A DNA stretch of 45,125 nucleotides from Microbacteriaceae bacterium (GTDB lineage Bacteria; Actinomycetota; Actinomycetes; Actinomycetales; Microbacteriaceae), in NCBI GenBank assembly GCA_014377425.1, contig JACMPQ010000086.1, positions 1 through 45,125 on the forward strand, given 5' to 3'. Within the stretch, counting starts at the first letter, position 1; every line of letters starts with the position of its first letter. Shown in pieces: positions 10,603-17,490 of the stretch. The notes beneath the pieces are model-generated. The model saw only the letters and a list, made by a program, of their open reading frames with translations, did not search any database and was not told the origin of the DNA. The translations under genes and the position numbers were made by a program.

Positions 10603-11913
10603 TTAGAAGGGGCGCGGCGGTGCTGTCACCGTCAACACGGCAGTCGGTGCCGGATTCAACCCGATCAGTGTCATTCGCGAGGCGTCGTTGGTGAACGCGC
10701 CCGCGGACGCGGTAACAACATTCACGCTCACCACGCACGACGCGGTGTCGCGAGCGAGTGATGCGGTGAAGCTCACCGCTGTGGCACCGGCGACGGGGGC
10801 AGCGGAAACAGCGGCGCAAGTGGAGCTGAACAGGGGCACTGCGGCAACGCTTATCCCGGCCGGGAGCGCGTTACTCCAGGAGAATCCTCCTTTGGCGGCA
10901 AGCTCCGCGGTATTAGTGATCCGGTAGCTGAGGCGCGACGATCTACCGAGCGGGACGGTGGACGGCATGAAGCTCGTGGTGAGCTGCGGCGTGGCATCCA
11001 GAATCGTCAGATCATCGAAGGCGTGATCGTTGCCGAGAAAGCTTCCGGTGCCGTTGCGCAGCGTGACGCCCACCGTGTTACCCACCACGAGCAGAGCGGT
11101 GTCGCCGGTGAACGTTCCCGCGTAGACACCCTTGACCGCCGTTTTCGTGTTTTTGGCCGTACAGGGATTGATCGGGGTTGAGAACAGCGCGCCGATGTTA
11201 GCGCCATCCGCAAGGCTCAGTTGCAATTGCGCATCGCGGCTAGTCGAGCCGACACGGGCGCAATTCTCACTGGCCACGTTGATCGAAGCGGTAACGAAGC
11301 GGTTTTTTGCCCCCACCGGAATGGTTCGGGCGGTTTGTAGCTCCACCAGGTTTGCCGCCCCGGCGGTGCTCGCGGTCAGCTCGGCCACTACGCGGTTGGT
11401 GCTGGGATCAGCGGAGTGGTTCACAACCCCCAGGACCTTGGCAAGCAACTTCGACTCGGCATTCAGCGCGCAGAGGATGCCATCGTGACCGATCGCGGAC
11501 TGCACCATGCCGTTGCAATTGGCCTCGTTGAGCCAGAACGGGTTGGCGGTGTAGGACATCGAAATCGGCATCGCCCCGCGGTACTGATTGAGCAGTTTCA
11601 CCGCGGCGTTGAGGATGCTCTCGAAATCGTCGCGGAACAACACCTTCGGGGCCTGCGGCAAGATTGGAGCCGAGGTAGGGGTCGGACTCGGGCTCGTCGA
11701 CGGGAGCGGCATCGGACTCGGGCTCGTCGACGGGTGCGGCATCGGACTCGGGCTCGTCGACGGGTGCGGCATCGGACTCGGCACGACGGCGTAGCTCGGT
11801 ACGGCGACAATTCCGGTACCTGCGGCGATGAGCACGGCGGCCGTGATCACGCGCATCAGCAGGGTGAAGCGACGTGCTCGTGCGGTTTCGGGCAAGTGCT
11901 CGAGGTGAGTCAT
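10603..11913 (-). CDS. Secreted protein with a Pro-Ser repeat linker
   Basis: A 436-residue exported protein. A long signal peptide (about 1-42) ends with a likely cleavage after PSYA. Next is a repetitive linker of three PSPMPHPSTS-like decapeptides (about 46-80). An ectodomain rich in Ala, Thr and Asn with several cysteines follows. The last 130 residues (RSSRLSYRITNTAELAAKGGF to the end) resemble the DUF11-type beta-sandwich repeats of surface proteins. There is no LPxTG motif or C-terminal helix, so it is probably released or loosely held. AAGGA lies about 9 nt before the ATG at 11913. It sits where many actinobacteria carry lsr2, between lysS and clpC. No enzymatic motif was recognised. 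Confidence 0.78.
   Translation of the reverse strand: MTHLEHLPETARARRFTLLMRVITAAVLIAAGTGIVAVPSYAVVPSPMPHPSTSPSPMPHPSTSPSPMPLPSTSPSPTPTSAPILPQAPKVLFRDDFESILNAAVKLLNQYRGAMPISMSYTANPFWLNEANCNGMVQSAIGHDGILCALNAESKLLAKVLGVVNHSADPSTNRVVAELTASTAGAANLVELQTARTIPVGAKNRFVTASINVASENCARVGSTSRDAQLQLSLADGANIGALFSTPINPCTAKNTKTAVKGVYAGTFTGDTALLVVGNTVGVTLRNGTGSFLGNDHAFDDLTILDATPQLTTSFMPSTVPLGRSSRLSYRITNTAELAAKGGFSWSNALPAGISVAAVPLFSSTCAAVSAAPVAGATAVSFTASLARDTASCVVSVNVVTASAGAFTNDASRMTLIGLNPAPTAVLTVTAPPRPF
11681..11781. repeat. 30-bp in-frame tandem repeat, about 3.4 copies
   Basis: Copies begin at 11681, 11711, 11741 and 11771 (partial). They differ at only a few bases, so the expansion is recent. Read on the minus strand, each copy encodes the decapeptide PSPMPHPSTS in the linker of the secreted protein. 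Confidence 0.92.
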
Positions 11914-12059
11914 GGCGAGCGATCCTTACGCGGCAAGGGAATAGAACCAGCGGCGGAAACCGCGCGGCGGGCCCATGGGCACGGCAAGGCTAGCGGTCAA
12001 CTGCCTTACGACGTTTACTCAGGCATCGGCAGCGCCAACGAGCCACCCGGAGGGCCGGT

Positions 12060-12224
12060 TCAGAGCAGTGAATGCCCGGTGATAATTCCGACCAGACCGT
12101 TCACAACCAGATACACACCGAAGCCACCGACGATCGTCCAGATGGCGACCCGGGTTGAGGTGATCTTCTTCGGGTCTTTCTTGGAGTTGTTTTCGAACGG
12201 GTCTTTCGGCGAGGGAAAGCTCAT
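12060..12224 (-). CDS. Small membrane protein (54 aa) downstream of lysS
   Basis: Translating the minus strand from the ATG at 12224 gives 54 residues beginning MSFPSPKDPFENNSKKDPKK and ending ITGHSLL. The charged N-terminus is followed by one hydrophobic helix at about 27-48 (AIWTIVGGFGVYLVVNGLVG). Coding is supported by GC-rich third positions and by the TAGGCT-N6-ATG signal, which overlaps the lysS stop codon. Function unknown. It should be transcribed both from its own leaderless start and by readthrough from lysS. Confidence 0.7.
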   Translation of the reverse strand: MSFPSPKDPFENNSKKDPKKITSTRVAIWTIVGGFGVYLVVNGLVGIITGHSLL

Positions 12225-12230
12225 GGTTCG

Positions 12231-12236
12231 AGCCTA
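12231..12236 (-). promoter_or_regulatory. -10 element overlapping the lysS stop codon
   Basis: On the minus strand the TAG stop of lysS is also the first half of TAGGCT, followed by CGAACC and the ATG at 12224. The promoter and the upstream gene's stop codon share bases. Confidence 0.5.
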
Positions 12237-13757
12237 CTTAACCAGCGGAAACAGAATCGTTTCGCGAATGCCGAGACCGGTGAGGGCCATCATCATGCGA
12301 TCGATGCCCATTCCCATACCCCCAGTGGGCGGCATCCCGTGCTCCAAAGCGCGCAAGAATTCTTCATCGAGGCGCATGGCCTCCACGTCTCCCCCGGCGG
12401 CGAGCTTCGCCTGTTCCACAAAACGCTCACGTTGCACGACGGGGTCAACGAGTTCGGAGTAGCCGGTGGCCAGCTCGAAGCCGCGCACATAGAGGTCCCA
12501 CTTCTCGACAACGCCCGCGATGCTGCGGTGATCACGCACTAGAGGCGAGGTGTCGACCGGGAAGTCCATCACGAAGGTGGGGCGCGACAGGTGCGGTTTC
12601 ACAAAGTACTCCCACAGCTCCTCCACCAGCTTGCCGTGGGTGGGCTGGCCCACCACAATTCCCAAGGTCTCAGCAAATGCCAGGAGCTCGGCGAGGCTCG
12701 TTTGAGGAGTTATTGAACGATTGGATGCCATGCTCAGCGACTCATACATCGACACGCGATCCCACTCGCCGCCGAAATCGAACTCGGTGCCATCGGCCCA
12801 GGTGACCACGTGGCTGCCGCCGACCGCGATTGCGGCCTTCTGAATCAGCTCTTGAGTCAGCTGCGCCATCTGGTGGTAGTCGCCGTAGGCCTGGTACGCC
12901 TCCAGCATGGCAAACTCGGGCGAGTGGGTGGAGTCTGCGCCCTCGTTGCGAAAATTGCGGTTGATTTCGAACACCCGCTCGATGCCGCCGACCACGGCGC
13001 GCTTGAGGAAGAGTTCGGGGGCGATGCGCAAAAACAGCTCGGCGTCGAAGGCGTTGCTGTGCGTGGAGAACGGACGAGCGGATGCGCCGCCGTGAATCAC
13101 CTGCAGCATCGGGGTCTCCACCTCGATGTACTCATGCGCGTCGAAGGTGCCGCGCAGGGAGGCGACCGCGGCGGCACGCGAACGCACCATTTGGCGGGCA
13201 CCCTCGCGGGCGATCAGGTCGAGGTAGCGGCTGCGCACGCGCGTTTCTTCGCTGAGTTCGGAGTGCAGGTTCGGTAGGGGGCGAATCGCCTTCGCGGCCA
13301 CCTGCCAGCTCGACACCATCACCGAGAGCTCACCGCGGCGGCTCGAAATGACCTCGCCGCTCACGAAGAGGTGGTCACCCAAGTCAACGAGTTCTTTCCA
13401 CAGATCGAGCGACTCCTGCCCCACCTCAGCAAGGCTCACCATGGCCTGAATGCGGGCGCCGTCGCCGGATTGCAGCGAGGCGAAACACAGTTTGCCCGTG
13501 TTGCGCAGATGCACGATGCGCCCGGCGAGCCCGACAGTCTGGCCGGTGGCGGCATCCGCTTCGAGTTGCGGATGCAGCTTTCGCACGCCCGCGATCGTGG
13601 CGGTGATCGGCACCCCCACCGGGTACGCTTCGACCCCGATCTCGATGAGCCGCTCGCGCTTGGCCAACCGCACAGCCTTCTGCTCGGACACCTCGGTGTC
13701 GGAGAGTTCCGGCTCGAAGGATTCGGGCTCAAGTGCGGGTTGCTGGGCGTCGGTCAT
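12234..13757 (-). CDS. lysS: Lysyl-tRNA synthetase, class II
   Basis: A 507-residue enzyme that charges tRNA-Lys. The N-terminal OB-fold anticodon-binding domain spans about 50-180 (AGRIVHLRNTGKLCFASLQ). The class II catalytic core has motif 2 around FRNEGADSTHSPEFAMLEAY and motif 3 GMGMGIDRMMMALTG near the C-terminus. The start ATG at 13757 gives MTDAQQPAL with CGGAG upstream; the frame is open further upstream, but that extension is not family-like. The first 30 residues are an acidic Glu/Pro-rich extension. panC lies upstream on the same strand, about 150 bp away, so lysS may have its own promoter, though I could not fix one. Confidence 0.97.
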   Translation of the reverse strand: MTDAQQPALEPESFEPELSDTEVSEQKAVRLAKRERLIEIGVEAYPVGVPITATIAGVRKLHPQLEADAATGQTVGLAGRIVHLRNTGKLCFASLQSGDGARIQAMVSLAEVGQESLDLWKELVDLGDHLFVSGEVISSRRGELSVMVSSWQVAAKAIRPLPNLHSELSEETRVRSRYLDLIAREGARQMVRSRAAAVASLRGTFDAHEYIEVETPMLQVIHGGASARPFSTHSNAFDAELFLRIAPELFLKRAVVGGIERVFEINRNFRNEGADSTHSPEFAMLEAYQAYGDYHQMAQLTQELIQKAAIAVGGSHVVTWADGTEFDFGGEWDRVSMYESLSMASNRSITPQTSLAELLAFAETLGIVVGQPTHGKLVEELWEYFVKPHLSRPTFVMDFPVDTSPLVRDHRSIAGVVEKWDLYVRGFELATGYSELVDPVVQRERFVEQAKLAAGGDVEAMRLDEEFLRALEHGMPPTGGMGMGIDRMMMALTGLGIRETILFPLVK

Positions 13758-13909
13758 GAAAAACTCCGTGAGGCGTGGATGGGGGGCGAAAGAAAAAGGT
13801 TCGGGCTTCGACCGGGTAGCTCTGACTGGCTGATAACGGGGCGGGCTCAACCGTTCAATGCTAGTCGGGAGGCATCCGTCGCCGGGGCGAGGAGGATTGC
13901 AAGCAGCCG

Positions 13910-14794
13910 TCAACCGAGGTGGACCGTGGTGCTGTCAATCAGGCGGGTGTCGCCCACGACCGCTGCGACCAGCACCACCGCGCGGCCGTGGTGGGTGACA
14001 TCCGCGGGCAAAAAAGTAGCTGGATCGACGATGGTGAGGTAGTCGAGGTGCACGACGGTGTCGCCGGTGAGCGCCGATTGGGCGGCGGCGAGCGCCGCCT
14101 CAACCCCGCGGTCGGCGGAAGATTCGGCGGCCTCCAGCGCCACCGACAAAGCCCGCGCTGCCCGGCGTTCGCGTTCGTCGAGAAAACGGTTGCGGCTCGA
14201 CAGCGCCAGGCCGTCGGGCGCCCGCACCGTATCGACGGTGACCACCGACACCTCAAAGTTAAGGTCGGCAACCAGTTGCGAGACCAGAAACACCTGCTGG
14301 GCGTCTTTTTGGCCGAACAGCACAAAGTGCGGGGCCACAATGTGCAGCAGCTTGGCCACGACCGTGAGCACGCCGTCGAAGTGACCGCGGCGGGTTTTGC
14401 CCTCATAACGCTCGCCGATCGGGCCGGCGTGCACCGTGACCTTCGTGCCCCGTGCCGGATACATCTCGGCCACGCTCGGCGCGAACAGGATCGGAACGCC
14501 GAGAGGGGTGAGCAGTTCTCGGTCGGCGTCGATGGTGCGCGGGTAGCGGGCAAGGTCATCCGCCGAGCCAAATTGCAGCGGGTTGACGAAGATCGACACG
14601 ACCACAATCTCGGCGAGCTGCTGCGCCTGCTCGATTAGGGCGAGATGGCCATCGTGCAAGGCGCCCATCGTGGGCACAAGCGCGATGCGGGGGTGCGGGG
14701 TATCGGCCGAGGTGGCCGCGACCACCGCCCGACGCAGCTGGGAGCGAAGCTCAGAAATGGTTTCCACAACGACGGTTTCAGCTACAACGGGCAC
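13910..14794 (-). CDS. panC: Pantoate--beta-alanine ligase
   Basis: A 294-residue enzyme that condenses pantoate with beta-alanine, using ATP, to make pantothenate, the coenzyme A precursor. The signature ALVPTMGALHDGHLALI is at about 40-55, followed by IVVSIFVNPLQFG and the substrate-binding LFGQKDAQQVFLV. SSRNRFLDERER is the usual KMSKS-like segment. Length is normal. The GTG at 14794 is chosen because TACGAT lies exactly 6 nt upstream; internal GTG codons near residue 10 are less likely. No panB or panD is seen nearby. Confidence 0.96.
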   Translation of the reverse strand: MPVVAETVVVETISELRSQLRRAVVAATSADTPHPRIALVPTMGALHDGHLALIEQAQQLAEIVVVSIFVNPLQFGSADDLARYPRTIDADRELLTPLGVPILFAPSVAEMYPARGTKVTVHAGPIGERYEGKTRRGHFDGVLTVVAKLLHIVAPHFVLFGQKDAQQVFLVSQLVADLNFEVSVVTVDTVRAPDGLALSSRNRFLDERERRAARALSVALEAAESSADRGVEAALAAAQSALTGDTVVHLDYLTIVDPATFLPADVTHHGRAVVLVAAVVGDTRLIDSTTVHLG

Positions 14795-14800
14795 CGATTG

Positions 14801-14806
14801 ATCGTA
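14801..14806 (-). promoter_or_regulatory. -10 element of a leaderless panC promoter
   Basis: TACGAT, then CAATCG, then the GTG at 14794. It fits TANNNT-N6-start, and no ribosome binding site is present. Confidence 0.45.
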
Positions 14807-14867
14807 CTCGGCGGGGGTGCGCCGGATTTGCGGCCGGATGATCGCCCCCTCACCGGGCTGCCGGATG

Positions 14868-15644
14868 CTACGGCTCGGGCTTGGGCTCGATCAGGTAAAA
14901 CGGAGCGCCCTGCGGGTCGGCGACCAGCGACATGCGACCGATACCCGGGGCATCGAAGGCGGGGGCGAGCACCGTAGCGCCCAGCTTCATCGCGTGATCT
15001 AGCGCCTCGTCGGCATCCGTCACCTTGAAATAGACAACCCACTGCGGCGCAAGCTCCGGGAGTGATTTGTGAATCGCGCCGCCCACCACTTCGCCACCGA
15101 CGCTGAGCTGCGTGTAATCACCGAGGCCCCCCGCCGGAGCAGTCTCGCTCGAAATGCCGGCCGTTGCGGCATAAAACGGCAGCACGGCGGTCACATCTTC
15201 GACCTGAAGCTCGTGCCAGATGACCGTGCCCGGCTCATTCACGAGGCTCGCCCCGATGTGACCCTCGGCCTGCCACAATCCGAGCTGGGCACCCCCCGGG
15301 TCGCGCATCAGGGCCATGCGGCCCGAGCCCGGAACCGAATCCACCGGAAAGAGTAGGGTACCTCCGGCGGCCACCGCTTTCTCCGCCGCGACATCGGCAT
15401 TCTTCACCGCGAGGTAGGTGGTCCAGGCCGCAGGGGTCGCCATTTCTGCGGGCTGCTGCATCAGCCCCGCCACGTTTTTGCCATCGAGCGTGGCCATGTA
15501 ATAGACCATGTCGTCGCCCATCGGGTTGGCGTTGAACTTCCAGCCGAATAGGTCTCCGTAAAAATTTTTTGCCGACTCGGCGTCGGTGCTGGCGAGGTCG
15601 GCCCAGCACGGGGTTCCCTCAACGTACGACTCAACAACGGGCAT
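14868..15644 (-). CDS. VOC-family protein with two glyoxalase-like domains
   Basis: This 258-residue protein contains two tandem vicinal-oxygen-chelate modules, at about 8-125 (GTPCWADLASTDAESAKNFY to the RDPGGAQLGLW region) and about 140-258 (WHELQVEDVTAVLPFYA to DPQGAPFYLIEPKPEP). Such proteins can be dioxygenases, glyoxalases, antibiotic-binding proteins or unassigned; the metal ligands and substrate cannot be settled here. The ATG at 15644 is preferred over one 21 bp upstream because AAAGGA lies at good spacing. It interrupts the usual order between the DUF2520 gene and panC, and faces the alpha/beta hydrolase divergently, so the two may have been gained together. Confidence 0.9.
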   Translation of the reverse strand: MPVVESYVEGTPCWADLASTDAESAKNFYGDLFGWKFNANPMGDDMVYYMATLDGKNVAGLMQQPAEMATPAAWTTYLAVKNADVAAEKAVAAGGTLLFPVDSVPGSGRMALMRDPGGAQLGLWQAEGHIGASLVNEPGTVIWHELQVEDVTAVLPFYAATAGISSETAPAGGLGDYTQLSVGGEVVGGAIHKSLPELAPQWVVYFKVTDADEALDHAMKLGATVLAPAFDAPGIGRMSLVADPQGAPFYLIEPKPEP

Positions 15645-15792
15645 GACCGTTCCTTTCAATTTCAATTGGCCCCATTGGCCAATATGGCTTTTCTGTTAAC
15701 CCCCACTCCAGCGCCCCGGAATATGGCTCAAAATACTCTTAAATTGGCCCGAATTCGAGTGCATAGTGATTGACCTCGTCGACACCCGTTTT

Positions 15793-15798
15793 TAGGCT
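15793..15798 (+). promoter_or_regulatory. -10 element of the leaderless alpha/beta hydrolase promoter
   Basis: TAGGCT, then GGATGG, then the ATG at 15805. The upstream ATG inside GGATGG is out of frame. No other ribosome binding site is visible. Confidence 0.55.
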
Positions 15799-15804
15799 GG
15801 ATGG

Positions 15805-16713
15805 ATGATCACCGTGCGAGATCTCACGCTCAGCGACGGCCGTACTCTGCGGGTGCACGACAGTGCGTCGGGTGTTGGCGGCTCGGGTTCCGGCGGCCCC
15901 GGCTCGGGTTCCGGCGGCCCCGGCTCCACTCCCCACGACTCTCCCACGATGCTCTGGCATCACGGCTCGCCGCAGACCGGGGCGCTGATCGAGCCGCTGC
16001 TACGTCATGCGCACACGCGCGGCATCCGGCTCATCTGCTACGGGCGGCCCAGCTATGGCGGGTCGTCGCCCTTGCCCGAACGCACCGTGGCCTCGGCGGC
16101 GGCGGATGTCGCAGAGCTCGCCGATGCGTTGGGGCTCGACCGGTTTGCCACCCTGGGTGCCTCCGGCGGCGCAGCTCATGCGCTGGCGTGCGCGGCGTTG
16201 AATGCCGACCGGATTACCGCTGTTGCCAGCATCGCCAGCCCCGCCCCGTTTGCTGCCGAGGGCCTCGACTGGTTCGCCGGGATGGTCGCCGACGGCGCAT
16301 CCCTGCGCGCCGCGGTCGCCGGTCGCCCATCACGCGAAAAGTACGAAGAAAGCAGCGACTTCGACTCCGACAGCTTCACCGAGCGTGACTACGCCACCCT
16401 CGCCGCAGACTGGGCGGCCCTGGGCGACGACGTGGGGCGATCGGCCGAGTTTGGCACCGACGGTTTGGTCAGCGACGACCTCGCCCTGGTGGCGCCGTGG
16501 GGGTTTGACGTAGCCGACATCGAAGTGCCGACGCTGATCGTGCAGGGAGGAGAGGATCGCATCATCCCGGCCGCCCACGGTGACTGGCTGCGGCGGCACC
16601 TAAGCAACTCCGGCAACAGCGAAACGGAATTCTGGTTGCGGGCGCGCGACGGACACCTCTCGGTACTGAATGCCGTACCTCTGGTGTTGGAGTGGTTGCT
16701 TGAGCGCAGCTAA
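15805..16713 (+). CDS. Alpha/beta hydrolase
   Basis: A 302-residue alpha/beta-fold hydrolase. The oxyanion region is WHHGSPQTG (51-59) and the nucleophile elbow GASGG has Ser120. The acid is probably the Asp of GGEDRIIPAAH and the base His is in RDGHLSVL near the C-terminus, so a full triad is visible. The specific substrate is unknown. A Gly/Ser/Pro insert (about 23-42) near the N-terminus is encoded by a recent 21-bp duplication. The gene is the only plus-strand gene between lysS and the end of the fol cluster, so it looks like a later insertion. It converges with the DUF2520 gene, 8 bp apart. Confidence 0.88.
   Translation: MITVRDLTLSDGRTLRVHDSASGVGGSGSGGPGSGSGGPGSTPHDSPTMLWHHGSPQTGALIEPLLRHAHTRGIRLICYGRPSYGGSSPLPERTVASAAADVAELADALGLDRFATLGASGGAAHALACAALNADRITAVASIASPAPFAAEGLDWFAGMVADGASLRAAVAGRPSREKYEESSDFDSDSFTERDYATLAADWAALGDDVGRSAEFGTDGLVSDDLALVAPWGFDVADIEVPTLIVQGGEDRIIPAAHGDWLRRHLSNSGNSETEFWLRARDGHLSVLNAVPLVLEWLLERS
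15880..15921 (+). repeat. 21-bp perfect duplication inside the hydrolase gene
   Basis: Two identical 21-bp copies (15880-15900 and 15901-15921) are followed by a 5-6 bp remnant of a third. Each adds a GSGSGGP-type heptapeptide to a surface loop and preserves the frame. Confidence 0.9.
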
Positions 16714-16721
16714 AGAGGGCT

Positions 16722-17417
16722 TTAGTAGGCGCGGCGCAACGCGTTTTCTACCGACGAGCGCACGAGAGGTGCCAGCATCCCGCCCGGAGAATCGATACCG
16801 ATGCCGGCGAGCAACGCGGTGGCCTGATCGACGATCGCGGCCGAGAAGCTCGTGGCAGTAGCGATCGCCTCGGCGTAGGCCTCGCGGTCGGCCTCGGCCA
16901 CCAGGATCGGTTCGCCGCCCATCTCCACCACGAGCGCCTGCCCGATTGGCTGCACGGGGGCCGCCGCCGTAACCGCAAAATGCGCGCCAGCGAGCCGGGT
17001 GAGATCAATCGAGGTGCCGGTGGAAGCCATGGCCGGATGGATCGCCAACCCAATCGCCCCCAACCGAGTCGCCGGGGCCAGAACGGCGGTGCCGTAGCGA
17101 GCCGCGGTATGCATGACGAGCTGCCCGGGTTGCCACGCGCCGGTGGCGGCGAGCCCCGCTACGAGAGAAGCCAACTCCTCGCCGGGCACCGCCAGAATTA
17201 CCAGCTCGCTGCGCTCGATGAGTTGCGGCATTTCCAAAATCGGCGCGCCCGGCAGGATCGCCTCGGCGCGCTCGCGGCTGGCCGCCGAAATGGCGGAGAT
17301 TCCGACGATGGCGTGACCGGCCCCGGCGAGGGCAGCACCGAGAATCGGGCCGACGTTGCCCGCGCCGATAATGCCCACCCCGAGGCGACCGGAACGTTGT
17401 TGAGGTGAAGGGGTCAT
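16722..17417 (-). CDS. Rossmann-like / DUF2520 protein (short form)
   Basis: This 231-residue protein begins with a dinucleotide-binding fold (LGVGIIGAGNVGPILGAALA at about 12-31). A NADP-dehydrogenase-like core follows (VILAVPGEELASLV, HTAARYG, AIGLAIHPAMA). The C-terminus (FSAAIVDQATALL to VRSSVENALRRAY) is the start of the DUF2520 helical domain. Family members next to panC are often nearer 300 residues, so this copy seems to lack the last helices. The stop is followed within 8 bp by the converging hydrolase, so truncation by that insertion is possible. The reaction is not firmly established for the family; it resembles ketopantoate or pyrroline-5-carboxylate reductases. Confidence 0.85.
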   Translation of the reverse strand: MTPSPQQRSGRLGVGIIGAGNVGPILGAALAGAGHAIVGISAISAASRERAEAILPGAPILEMPQLIERSELVILAVPGEELASLVAGLAATGAWQPGQLVMHTAARYGTAVLAPATRLGAIGLAIHPAMASTGTSIDLTRLAGAHFAVTAAAPVQPIGQALVVEMGGEPILVAEADREAYAEAIATATSFSAAIVDQATALLAGIGIDSPGGMLAPLVRSSVENALRRAY

Positions 17418-17490
17418 CGGGCATCCGGTCTAGTGGTGATTGTTACGTTGAAGGTTGTGCTGGCTGCGCAGATTACTGGGCGGGCCGCAC

